This document shows positions 10,715-19,392 of a stretch of DNA of 64,000 nt, in pieces. The stretch lies in contig OY101119.1 of assembly GCA_956465555.1 (NCBI GenBank), forward strand, positions 1,403,594-1,467,593, in the 5' to 3' direction. Positions within the stretch are counted from its first letter, which is position 1; each line of letters begins with the position of its first letter. This DNA is from Nitzschia sp. pyKryTriq1 (lineage: Eukaryota; Bacillariophyta; Bacillariophyceae; Bacillariales; Bacillariaceae). A model generated the notes under the pieces. That model ran no database searches. It worked only from the letters and a program-made list of their open reading frames with translations, and was not told the origin of the DNA. The position numbers and the translations under genes are program-made.

Positions 10715-11391
10715 GGTAATTTTTGTGCTTGATTATGGCTTGTCTTGTCCAAAGTAGGAGGTGGATAGAAGGGTGAAGAGAGTGAGAATGAATGTACAGG
10801 ACTAAGAGCTCTCCACTCTCCAAAGTGAACGATGAACGGGAGGATCATAAAATGGATGACAGCAAACGCCTGCAACAGCAGAGGCGGAAGTGAAAAAAAT
10901 GAGTGGTCTTCGTGAGTCCCGAAAAAGCAATCACGGATGCTGTCCTGTCCTTCACTTTGTCGAACAGATTGAAGATTTTGGTTCGTTTCGGTTCGTTAAT
11001 GGGGCTTCTTTAGTCTCTTTGTCTCCTTTGACACCGCTGGTAATTGTTTTGTACCGGTACCTGGTACAGTACCAGTACTGTACTTCTGTACCTGTGGTAC
11101 TGTACCGGTACTGTGTGTGCACGTACAGTACCAGTACTGGTACTGTACTGTACTGGGCGTACCGCTATGATACTTCGATTAGATCGCGTGGGTTTGACCG
11201 CAGCAGGAAGGACGGGCTTTTCGACTTCGACGTTTGACAGTGGCTTGCCTGTACCGGTACCGGTACTGTACAAGTACCGGTACCAGGTACCGGTCCTGTA
11301 CCGGTAGCAGTTTGAAGTCTATATTTATTTTTGGCATTCTGGCATTGTCATGCAAGGCCTTCCTAGTAGACTACCTAGTAACCAACTACGA
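10715..11391. repeat. Intergenic region with dense GTAC palindromes
   Basis: The upstream 300 bp hold the likely promoter of the TPR gene. From about 11040 to 11310 the sequence is packed with gtaccggtac, gtactgtac and gtaccagtac words, forming many overlapping short palindromes. The 5' end of transposon copy B lies directly in this type of sequence. No gene is seen. Confidence 0.7.
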
Positions 11392-11473
11392 GTACAGTAC
11401 AGTCTTGCGGAAAGTTATACAAGTCCGATGAGTCGTGGACACGTGGTTTTCTCTGTTATACAAGATTTGTATA
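11392..11473 (+). repeat. 5' end and palindromic site of copy B
   Basis: The 31-bp imperfect terminal inverted repeat begins with gtacagtacagtcttgcgg and ends in TTATACAA (11415-11422). A second TTATACAA (11456-11463), then gat, then TTGTATA (11467-11473), forms a palindrome with a 3-nt spacer. The same arrangement occurs at the other end (12954-12972). Confidence 0.6.
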
Positions 11474-11623
11474 TTTTTCCGAAAGTACTGGAAGTATTTG
11501 CTCGTGTAAATTCTACTTCAATGGGCCATCCCTGCCAGTACTTTCGGAAGATTATACATCTGGCTGTATAATCATCCGCAGTACCTCATTTTCCTGCAGT
11601 ACTACTATTAGTACTACAGCATC

Positions 11624-11953
11624 ATGTCGGCACAACGAGGAGGACATCGTGGTGGCCGCATTCACCCCCAACAACGAGAAACGAATGATGCTGTTGCCAC
11701 GATTGGAGCAGATCTTGCGCCACCGTCTGATTTAGCAGAGCGCTACAATGAGACCGAACGACAGTCAATGGACGACAAGTGCACCGGTAGTAGTAGTACT
11801 AGCCGTTTGCAGCCCTGTGCCAACCCCAACTGCCTGTTCGGTGGCATGGCAGATTCCACCCATAAATGCAAGAAGTGCAGGAAGCACATCCATGCTCCTT
11901 GCGGGAAAGAAACGGATGAGGTAGCATTCGTGACGTGCCCAAAGTGTATGTGA
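11624..11953 (+). CDS. 109-residue mini-protein from the deleted recombinase gene (N-terminus plus one zinc knuckle)
   Basis: The first 53 residues equal the recombinase N-terminus (MSAQRGG... to ...SMDDKC). They are joined in frame to its last 56 residues, beginning TGSSSTSR and containing the full CxxxxC...CxxCxxxxHxxC...CxxC knuckle. The junction at about 11782 has no obvious microhomology. About 860 codons are missing yet the frame is kept and the stop codon is the original one. All catalytic residues are gone. Whether it is expressed is unknown; it could bind element ends or partner with the full-length protein, or be a chance leftover. Confidence 0.6.
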   Translation: MSAQRGGHRGGRIHPQQRETNDAVATIGADLAPPSDLAERYNETERQSMDDKCTGSSSTSRLQPCANPNCLFGGMADSTHKCKKCRKHIHAPCGKETDEVAFVTCPKCM

Positions 11954-12027
11954 GTAATTAATATTATAGTAAACGATTTGCATATCACGCGAGGAAGTCA
12001 TTATTTTTTACAACAATCAGCCGGCCG

Positions 12028-12446
12028 TAGTAAAATCGCGCGATAATTTTTTTGTGATGCGCGCCTCACATTTTCACAACCTCAACTTGCCACTTGGGGC
12101 GTCCCGTATTGCTCGTTCCAGGGGATGAGTTGGAGGCCGCCGTAATTCGAGCGTTACTATCAATATACGAACTAATGATTTCCCTGGCGGTTTTTTATTT
12201 GGAGCTCTGTAGCAGCCTCGGGATTGCTACACATAGACAGACAAAATTGAACAAATTTTCAAAACGCTAGTAAAATCGCGCGATAATTTTTGTGATGCGC
12301 GCCTCACATTTTCACAAACTCAACTTGCCTCTTGGGGCGTCCCGTATTGCTCATCCCAGGGGACGAGTTGGACGCCGCCGTAATTCAAGCGTCAATATCG
12401 ATATACGAACTAAAGATTGCCCGGGTGGTTTTTTATTTGGAGCTCT
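12028..12446. repeat. Copy B version of the ~180-bp direct repeat pair
   Basis: Units at 12028-12208 and 12268-12446 are the inverted counterparts of 420-600 and 182-360 in copy A. They retain the same unit-specific substitutions and spacer. This shows that the two transposon copies descend from one another without shuffling of the repeats. Confidence 0.9.
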
Positions 12447-12710
12447 AGAGCCGTCGCGGAATTACGAAATATAAAATGCAAATATTCGTGCCACTACTAG
12501 CAGTATCGCGTGATTTTGGCCATTTGGCGTCTCGAATATTTTATTCTTGACGCCACGAATCCGGATACTTTACAGCACTAATTCGTAGAGGATATAAAAG
12601 AGTAGTATTATGTAGTAGTAGTGTTGCTATATCTCTTATGGTTAATACGGAAGAGGGCGTCGTTTCGAACTAAAATGGCGCGACGATGAACGAAAATCAC
12701 GCGTTATCAT

Positions 12711-12890
12711 GCGGAGCACGAGAAAAGTACGCGTTATTTTGTTATTATTATGTCATGTTCATGTTCTGAAGCACGGGAAAAGCGCGCGTTATTTTGTTAT
12801 TATTATGTAATGTTCATGTTCTAAAGCACGGGAAAAGCACGCGATATTTTGTTATTATTGTGAAGCACGGGAAAAGCACGCGTAATTATG
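12711..12890 (+). repeat. Subterminal tandem array in copy B
   Basis: Four units begin with (a)gcacgggaaaagcacgcg or close variants, at about 12715, 12771, 12828 and 12866. The first two continue through ttattttgttattattatgt and atgttcatgttct to a period near 57 bp; the later units are shortened. The array sits between the repeat-unit region and the right terminus. It resembles subterminal transposase-binding arrays, which is inference. The matching part of copy A is outside the window. Confidence 0.7.
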
Positions 12891-12953
12891 TCTCAGCCCT
12901 CCGTAGTCAAACGTCGTGAGAGTCGGCAGTCGTGTGACGAGTCTTGAGTCATG

Positions 12954-12995
12954 TTATACAACCGTTGTATAATATTCCTCCTCACTCTACAGTAC
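12954..12995 (+). repeat. 3' end and palindromic site of copy B
   Basis: TTATACAA (12954-12961), ccg, TTGTATAA (12965-12972) is a perfect 8-bp-arm palindrome with a 3-nt spacer, mirroring 11456-11473. The terminal 31 bp inverted (12965-12995) align with the 5' end, and the segment closes with ctacagtac. Confidence 0.6.
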
Positions 12996-13037
12996 GCTGC
13001 ACAGAGCATCGGCTGTTAACCACAACATGTGTATCTA

Positions 13038-16000
13038 ATGAAAGAGTACCTTTGGTCAGAATTGAGAATGCGAGAAGGGGAGTCGTCGTCGTCGTCGTCG
13101 TCGTCGAGTTGTTTATCGCCACAAGATCTGGAAGATTTGCAGCAGTTTCGAAAATGGTTGCATTCTCTGGACCGCCACGACTTGATCAAGGCCATGGGAT
13201 TTGCATTCCAGCCCACGCCCGGGGAAGCAGCAGCAGGGAAGAGCCACGAATACGAATTGTTATCCGAAATGGTGCGGTTAGAGTCACCGCCCCCGACGCC
13301 TGTTCATCCTCGCGCCATGGGATATCGGCCGCGAATGAGTCGTCAACAAGGAGGAGCGCAGTTGGATTATCCACAGGGAGCGCGTATTCTACGACGAGAC
13401 CGCCCCCAGCTCTTTCAGTGGGCAGAACGGCAGTCGTATCGGCCGAGAGGAACCAGCAGGAAAGATCAGCAACAGCGACATTCCAATAAGTTTGATGTCG
13501 TGGCACGCAGGAAAGTGGCACCGTGGGGAGAAGTGTACAGTGTCGGTTCGACGGAAGAACAACGACAAGCGGACACGATACTCGTAGAGGGGACGTTTGT
13601 GGGGCAATCGAAGAATAATCTGGCTGCGCCGACTAGCCTCGTTGTCTTTCGGAGCGAGCAGTCGGCCCAGGAGATCCTTCGCTTGCTCCAGATAGCGTCA
13701 CGGGGACACTTTTTGCAAGCACCCGCCAAATCTTCGGTGTCATTTTGTGCTTCGTGGCTACAACCGACGGAACGCTGGTTCTCGCTAAGTTTTTATATGG
13801 CAAGTCGATATCATGTCGCTTTGTGGGAAACATTTACGGGAAAGAATCCACTGCGGTGTAAAACCCAAGAAGTGATCTATGAAAGTAGGGTCCTAGAAAG
13901 AGCGGTCCCGGCGGCGGTACACTTGGCTTTGCGCAAGGCGATTCAAAGCGATATGCAAAGTCTCAATGACGCATTGCGAGATTCGATATTTTGGGGGATT
14001 CTTTCTGGTAGCAGCAGCATGACACTGTCTCCATTGAAGAATATTGATGATTCAAAATGGAAGTGCATATGGCAGTCATTGGTGCACACGAAGTTAAGAG
14101 ACCTTGGTACCCATGGAAGTGGTCTCAAAGCCTTGGTGATGCAAGAGTTGGAGGATTTCCTAGCCGCAGAGATGCAAAAGTTGATATTGGAAGAAACGAA
14201 TGGCACTCCCGAAGATACAGATTCTTCTACAAAGTTCCAAGGGAAGAATAGGAAGAAGAAGAAGAAGCAGGCCAAAAAGAAACGTCGGACCCTAATCTCC
14301 TCCACCGTTACGACTATCTTAGAAGGTGACAAAAATGAAGGTGAAACGCCAGTCGAACCCGAGAATGAAGCGGCAGCAGAGAGCTCCATCGAATTTCCAC
14401 AAAACAACACCTCGCCCAAGGAACGGAACCGAAATATTATACTAGCTCTAACTGTGCTGGAGGATGCCATCGAGGCTGCATTTCTGGAAGTGGGACTTGA
14501 ACCCACGCCGCCTTTTGAACCAGTGGCTCCCGAAGCATCCAATGGTCCCAATCGGGCTGAGCTTTCAAAAAATTCAAATCAAAGTTCTTCAAAAGAGAAC
14601 AAGAAGCACAAGAAGCCTTTTGATTCCAAACCAAACATCGGCGATGAAAAGACACCTGAACAGCTCCCTCGTGGCGGCATGTTTGCATCATCTGCTTTCA
14701 GCCCAAATCATGCTCCCGGAATCCCATGGCCAGCACTTTCCGCCAACAATACAAGTGCATTTTTTGCTCCGTCATCTGGACCTTCTCTCCCTAGTGAGTT
14801 CTACCAACCCATCGTTGTTAGCAGCTTCTCTCCCACTACGACGTCGACACTGGATGAACCTTTGGATGGGTGGCCATTCCTTAATCGATACCAAGCTAGG
14901 GAACAGAGTATCTTGTCTGATTTTTTTCAAGAACAGCAAGAACTTGACGATGACGAAGAAGACGACGATGACGAGAAACTGATGGTAGCTTCGACAGCCG
15001 CGTCGGTTTCTTCTTCGACATACATCGTTTTAGCAGATGACATGGAAAAGGCTACGGAAAGCGACCAGATAGACGCACCGGCGGATATTGGCACAATTGA
15101 TGAGGATATAAAAGACGAAGAAGAATCCGCGAATGAGGTCGAGGTGGTTCCGCTATCCGTCTCATCCGAAATTTCTGAACCAACTGAGTTTACTTCAAAG
15201 AACCGAGCACACCTCACTAACAACGGTGATTATTTTATGATTGGTGCTCATGATGCTGATTCAATCGGTAGTATAAGTTCGCCTGCACTGGAACTCCCGG
15301 CTTCTCCGACGATACCGCGATCGCCATCGCCTCAAGCACCGCTGACTCCACCTCCAACACTATCCCCAATATTGGTTTCGCTCGCTGACTTGCGAGATTT
15401 GAAGCGAGGGCTGTCTTTGACACCAGAGCGGCTCGTAAAGAACAAAGCGAATGCAGAGAGGCGGTCTTATTCAGCGGCTGCCGCCTCTGGTAGCTTACCT
15501 AGCTCTCCGACGTCCGCTCAAGATAATGGTCTTGCTACGAGCTGGTCCCGTGACGATCTTCGTATCAAATCATTTCGTGATGACCTGAACATCAAAACCA
15601 AACGAAAGACCCCCCAACCACAACGGTCATCCTCAGAGTTACAGCCATCCTACAGAGCTGCGGTTGTCAAGTCCCTCGCCAAACCCATCGCTTCGTCGAA
15701 GGCTCTGAGTCTCGATTTTCGTTCTCAAGTCATGGCTGCCGTAAGACGTGAGGTACCTCGTGATTCTTGTGCCCAAAGCGAAACTGCAGTTGAAAGGCAT
15801 CGGGAGGACCCAAACTGGCAGGGGGACTTCCGCAAAGGGGAAGACTTTGACAATAAGTCAACCAAGGACGAAACCACGACCATCACATCTGCTTTGTCGA
15901 ATCGAGAGCCAGAAGAAATTGCGACCCTCCGGGAAGAACGGAACACATACCGAGATATGTGTTTAACACTTGGAGCTGAAGTTGCCAAGCTGAAAGCTAT

Positions 16001-17642
16001 GCTTGCAGCCCAACATGCAACAGCTGTTATTCCACCATTTGAGTTTCAAGACCCTTTTGGTCATCCTATGTATCAGCCATCTTCGTTTGATCCCCAAGGT
16101 ATGCAACCATTTTTTTATGGTATGAAGCGTGGCCAACGCCTGGGACCGATGAGTGACGCTGGTGTCCATCGCGGAGGCGACCACGAATCTCAAATGAGTG
16201 AAGATGATAATTTTGAGTCGATCTCAAAAGCAAGAATCGAGGCTGTCAGACAATTCTCCTCAAATGCAACACTAGTGGGGTCGGATGCGTCTGTGGACTT
16301 CAACAATAGCAACTCGGCTTTGCCAAGTGGTCCAATAAGTAGTATGCCAGTATATGACTCCATGCCTGCCCAAGGCCTCCAATCCAGACTGACAAAAGAC
16401 ATCATGCGATTTTTGGATTCAACAAGCGCGCAATTGAGAAAGCAGGACACCAAAAGGCGGACAGCCATGGAGAGATTCAGTCGTCTGGTGACTGCGATTT
16501 GGCCTCGAGCCCAAGTCAAACTATATGGGAGTCATGTTTCAGGTCTCTGTTTACCTTCGAGCGATCTTGACTTTGTTGTTTGTCTACCAGCTGTACACAA
16601 AAACGCTCCTGCACTCGCACCAGGTGTCCTCGAAGGAAGAAATGCAATCAACGAATCATCGCAGAAGTTGCTTGCTCGGGAGCTCAAAGGAGAATCCTGG
16701 ATCGACCCACGGTCAATCAAACTCATTGAAAGGACTGTCGTCCCGGTCATCAAAGTTTCGACAAAAGATACGCGGGCAAGAGTCATTCAACTCGATATCA
16801 GCTTCGATAGCCCCGAGCACCACGGACTAGAGGCCAATGCGATGGTTACTCAAATACTTGACGAGCTACCGCTGATCCGTCCACTCATGCTGATTGTCAA
16901 GCAGTTTCTGTTGGACAGGGGTCTACTGACTGCATATACCGGGGGACTTTCGTCATACTGTCTTTTCCTCATGGTAGCCAGGTACCTCCAGGAGCAACCG
17001 CATTCGCTGGGTGACTGTGGTTCGCTTCTGATGGGGTTTCTAGACTTCTACGGAAACTACTTTGATCCTCGTGCGACGGGCATCAGTGTTCGTAGAAGAC
17101 AGTACTTTGCGCGAGCAAACAACTATCGGCCTGGAAACTATCCGGCGCCAGGACAGCCTCCTCTCTGGACGCCACCTATGGCTCCCACGCCGCAATATGT
17201 CAATGTGGCATCTCCTTCTTCCGTTGGGCCGCATGACTTCTTGCGTCGAAACAGTTTTAACAGCGACACCGGAAGCGTAGACGGCGTAAGACGCGGTCAC
17301 CGTCCTCCTCGATTTCAGAGTGGGTCGTCGACTGCTCATCGGTACAAGCCCCACAAAGCTGTTCCTCCGCCCGAAGCCCCCCAAGAGAGTAACTTTGGTC
17401 ACGGTAGGCCATTTACGTTCGATCCCTTGTTTGTAGAGGATCCACTGTCTTCCGGAAACAATGTCGGGCGAAACGCCTTTCGTATCTTTCAAGTACAGCG
17501 CGCTTTCTCGGACGCGCATCGTGCTTTGGTCGCTAGCCTTGAGTGGGATATTCAAACGTCCAATGCACTCAATGAAGGAGTCGAATCTTATCCCTTGCTG
17601 AAGTGTTTGTTGCAGAGCGAGGATGTGTTCTATGAACTTTAA
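13038..17642 (+). CDS. Non-canonical poly(A) polymerase / TRF4-type nucleotidyltransferase
   Basis: A single exon. The open frame extends to 13029, but the first ATG is at 13038, giving 1534 residues. The N-terminal two thirds are low-complexity and probably disordered, with Ser, acidic and proline-rich tracts and a KKKKKQAKKKRR basic run. The C-terminal part is the enzyme. LYGSHVSGLCLPSSDLDFVV carries the polymerase-beta GS signature and the first two catalytic aspartates, IQLDISF supplies the third, and the PAP-associated region follows (LLDRGLLTAYTGGLSSYCL, and SLLMGFLDFYGNYFDP). This order matches TRF4/5-PAPD5/7 enzymes, which tail nuclear RNAs for exosome decay. An insertion rich in Pro/Ser splits the PAP-associated domain. 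The start codon is only about 42 bp from the transposon end, so its promoter may have been altered. Confidence 0.85.
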   Translation: MKEYLWSELRMREGESSSSSSSSSCLSPQDLEDLQQFRKWLHSLDRHDLIKAMGFAFQPTPGEAAAGKSHEYELLSEMVRLESPPPTPVHPRAMGYRPRMSRQQGGAQLDYPQGARILRRDRPQLFQWAERQSYRPRGTSRKDQQQRHSNKFDVVARRKVAPWGEVYSVGSTEEQRQADTILVEGTFVGQSKNNLAAPTSLVVFRSEQSAQEILRLLQIASRGHFLQAPAKSSVSFCASWLQPTERWFSLSFYMASRYHVALWETFTGKNPLRCKTQEVIYESRVLERAVPAAVHLALRKAIQSDMQSLNDALRDSIFWGILSGSSSMTLSPLKNIDDSKWKCIWQSLVHTKLRDLGTHGSGLKALVMQELEDFLAAEMQKLILEETNGTPEDTDSSTKFQGKNRKKKKKQAKKKRRTLISSTVTTILEGDKNEGETPVEPENEAAAESSIEFPQNNTSPKERNRNIILALTVLEDAIEAAFLEVGLEPTPPFEPVAPEASNGPNRAELSKNSNQSSSKENKKHKKPFDSKPNIGDEKTPEQLPRGGMFASSAFSPNHAPGIPWPALSANNTSAFFAPSSGPSLPSEFYQPIVVSSFSPTTTSTLDEPLDGWPFLNRYQAREQSILSDFFQEQQELDDDEEDDDDEKLMVASTAASVSSSTYIVLADDMEKATESDQIDAPADIGTIDEDIKDEEESANEVEVVPLSVSSEISEPTEFTSKNRAHLTNNGDYFMIGAHDADSIGSISSPALELPASPTIPRSPSPQAPLTPPPTLSPILVSLADLRDLKRGLSLTPERLVKNKANAERRSYSAAAASGSLPSSPTSAQDNGLATSWSRDDLRIKSFRDDLNIKTKRKTPQPQRSSSELQPSYRAAVVKSLAKPIASSKALSLDFRSQVMAAVRREVPRDSCAQSETAVERHREDPNWQGDFRKGEDFDNKSTKDETTTITSALSNREPEEIATLREERNTYRDMCLTLGAEVAKLKAMLAAQHATAVIPPFEFQDPFGHPMYQPSSFDPQGMQPFFYGMKRGQRLGPMSDAGVHRGGDHESQMSEDDNFESISKARIEAVRQFSSNATLVGSDASVDFNNSNSALPSGPISSMPVYDSMPAQGLQSRLTKDIMRFLDSTSAQLRKQDTKRRTAMERFSRLVTAIWPRAQVKLYGSHVSGLCLPSSDLDFVVCLPAVHKNAPALAPGVLEGRNAINESSQKLLARELKGESWIDPRSIKLIERTVVPVIKVSTKDTRARVIQLDISFDSPEHHGLEANAMVTQILDELPLIRPLMLIVKQFLLDRGLLTAYTGGLSSYCLFLMVARYLQEQPHSLGDCGSLLMGFLDFYGNYFDPRATGISVRRRQYFARANNYRPGNYPAPGQPPLWTPPMAPTPQYVNVASPSSVGPHDFLRRNSFNSDTGSVDGVRRGHRPPRFQSGSSTAHRYKPHKAVPPPEAPQESNFGHGRPFTFDPLFVEDPLSSGNNVGRNAFRIFQVQRAFSDAHRALVASLEWDIQTSNALNEGVESYPLLKCLLQSEDVFYEL

Positions 17643-17728
17643 AGCGCTAGGCGCTTATCAGTTGAGTTTACTATTCTACAAGCTCAACATTATAGAAGCT
17701 AAGGTCTTTACACCATCTTTATCGCCTA

Positions 17729-18754
17729 TTACTGGTCTGGTTCAGCTCTTGCTAGCAGCACCATAAAATTCTCCCAATGATCCAATTCAACTTGGGCAAG
17801 CTCTCGATCTTCCCCTTTCAGTGCTCGCAAAGAAGCAATACGCTGCACTCCCAGAGCAGCCAATTTGTCCTTTCGTTGCAATATGATACTTGCTCCACCC
17901 TTTCTGTCTACAAGCAAATTTTCCAGTTGTGCAATTGCCATTTCTCGAAGCTCCGGCGCGACGGCCTCCCCCAGATATGAATCATCAGCAACAAGAAGTA
18001 CAGCGTTTTGAAACGTTTGAATTTGTGAAGATTTCGCCAGATCTGAAGTCACAAGGGCTCGCAAGAAAAAGAGTGTCTTGGATCGTAACGACTGGGACGC
18101 CGAAGCTGGGTCCAAGCCGGCAACCAACAACTCTGGTGCCTGGGGCAAACTCACAAACACATTTTCAGAAAGCTCGTGATTGCGAACCATCGAACTTATG
18201 CTTTGCATAATTTTGGCCTTTGTAGCATTAGAGGTTGTATCTTCAAAGAACAAGTCGCTCAAGGTCTTAATGGCGCCCATCTCCAAAAGCTGCTGCTGCA
18301 CTGGAGGATTATTTTGGCTCAACGTACTTAAAATTCCGAGACTGACTTGACGGATAGATTCGGGAACTTCTGGTTGTTGAACGCATCCAAGGAGAAATGG
18401 CAGTCCCTGTAAAGAGCAAAATGCTCGTGCAAAGTCTATTTGTTCCACAACGTCACGCAACTCTTGCAATAGGTCTTCCAGAGCTCCCTCTGTGATGGGA
18501 GGATCTCCAGCACTGCTACTATCCGTCGCGAGCGAGCGATAATATTCCATAGCATTGGTGGCTTCCGTAAGGATGAACTTCATTCTTTCCCCCTCATCAA
18601 CAATCCCCTCTCGCATAACCTTCTCCAGAAACGCCCTATCCTCTGGCGACATGGGCGTCATCTCGCTGTTGTCTTTCGTGCCGTCCACGTGATTCAAACT
18701 CCATTTCAAGAGTCCTGCCCACGCCCATGGATTGTTTCCTTGGTCTCCTGTCAT
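17729..18754 (-). CDS. Hsp70 nucleotide exchange factor, Fes1/HspBP1-like
   Basis: A single exon of 341 residues from an ATG at 18754. The N-terminus contains the LLKWSL signature of Fes1/HspBP1 proteins, followed by MSPEDRAFLEKVMREG, and then Armadillo-type helices over about residues 95-300 (for example ESIRQVSLGILSTLSQNNPP). The family binds the Hsp70 ATPase domain and triggers ADP release. There is no signal peptide or HDEL-type tail, so a cytosolic Fes1 role is more likely than the ER protein Sil1. It is convergent with the upstream nucleotidyltransferase gene (86 bp apart) and divergent from the PhyH gene. Confidence 0.78.
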   Translation of the reverse strand: MTGDQGNNPWAWAGLLKWSLNHVDGTKDNSEMTPMSPEDRAFLEKVMREGIVDEGERMKFILTEATNAMEYYRSLATDSSSAGDPPITEGALEDLLQELRDVVEQIDFARAFCSLQGLPFLLGCVQQPEVPESIRQVSLGILSTLSQNNPPVQQQLLEMGAIKTLSDLFFEDTTSNATKAKIMQSISSMVRNHELSENVFVSLPQAPELLVAGLDPASASQSLRSKTLFFLRALVTSDLAKSSQIQTFQNAVLLVADDSYLGEAVAPELREMAIAQLENLLVDRKGGASIILQRKDKLAALGVQRIASLRALKGEDRELAQVELDHWENFMVLLARAEPDQ

Positions 18755-19392
18755 TACTGTGTTTTGTTTGTTCTGGCTACCTTAGTGCGAATTTCGTTTC
18801 GAGTTGAATAGGAACGATATACATAAAATGGGTGGATTTTGATTGTACCTTCTACTACCTACTACTACTAGCAGCTAGTAGAGAGTACAGGTAGAGCCGA
18901 GAGCCGACGACCGAAGACCGTCAACAACACAACGATGACCGAGCGACGACGACGACGACCTCAAGTTTCGAAGAGCTTCATCGGGCCGCGAGCCTGAGAG
19001 TTGTTTTCGTGGCGGGAAAAGCACCCGGTTGGAGGCACGACTCGACTCACTCTCATTTGGCACGACTGGAGACTGGACTGGGACGAGACTGGCATGGGAG
19101 ACTGGAGACTGGAGGACAAGTTGATCCAACTAGTCAAAGTGCCGAAATTTTGCCGGATGATGACGTGGGCGGCGAGCAGACTGACTGCGGGACTGACTCA
19201 CTACGAGTAGCCATTATTAGAATACTACCGGGTAGTGTAGTACGAAGTAGACAATTCTTGGCTTCAAAATGAGGCCGAACGACGACGCAAGAAACAAGAA
19301 ACATCAATGACGATGGTCGGGAGGAGGCGGACATCTCAACGAAATAATGCTCATAGAAAGTTGCCGATTGTCTCTTCATAAGAAAGAGTTCG
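18755..19392. other. Divergent promoter region between Fes1-like and PhyH-family genes
   Basis: About 640 bp shared between two divergently transcribed genes. It holds a ctactactactagcagctag run near 18850 and short gactggagactgg direct repeats near 19065-19115. No reading frame of convincing composition is seen. Confidence 0.5.

Larger units (their letters stand above)
11392..12995 (+). mobile_element. Deletion derivative of the tyrosine-recombinase transposon, copy B
   Basis: This about 1.6-kb element is almost identical to the two ends of copy A but in inverted orientation, with the middle of the recombinase gene deleted. Both ends are visible. The outermost 31 bp at each end (11392-11422 and, inverted, 12965-12995) match at about 23 positions and both run into TTATACAA. 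Each end also carries a tacagtac octamer (11393-11400 and 12988-12995), which could be the recombination core or part of the target. Such short direct repeats are expected for tyrosine-recombinase elements. The right end stops about 42 bp before the start codon of the next gene. Confidence 0.82.

Noticed and set aside
13029-13037. Upstream GTG start for the nucleotidyltransferase gene
   Set aside because: It is not an ATG and lies only 9 bp upstream of a good ATG at 13038; a nuclear gene of this kind is expected to start at ATG.
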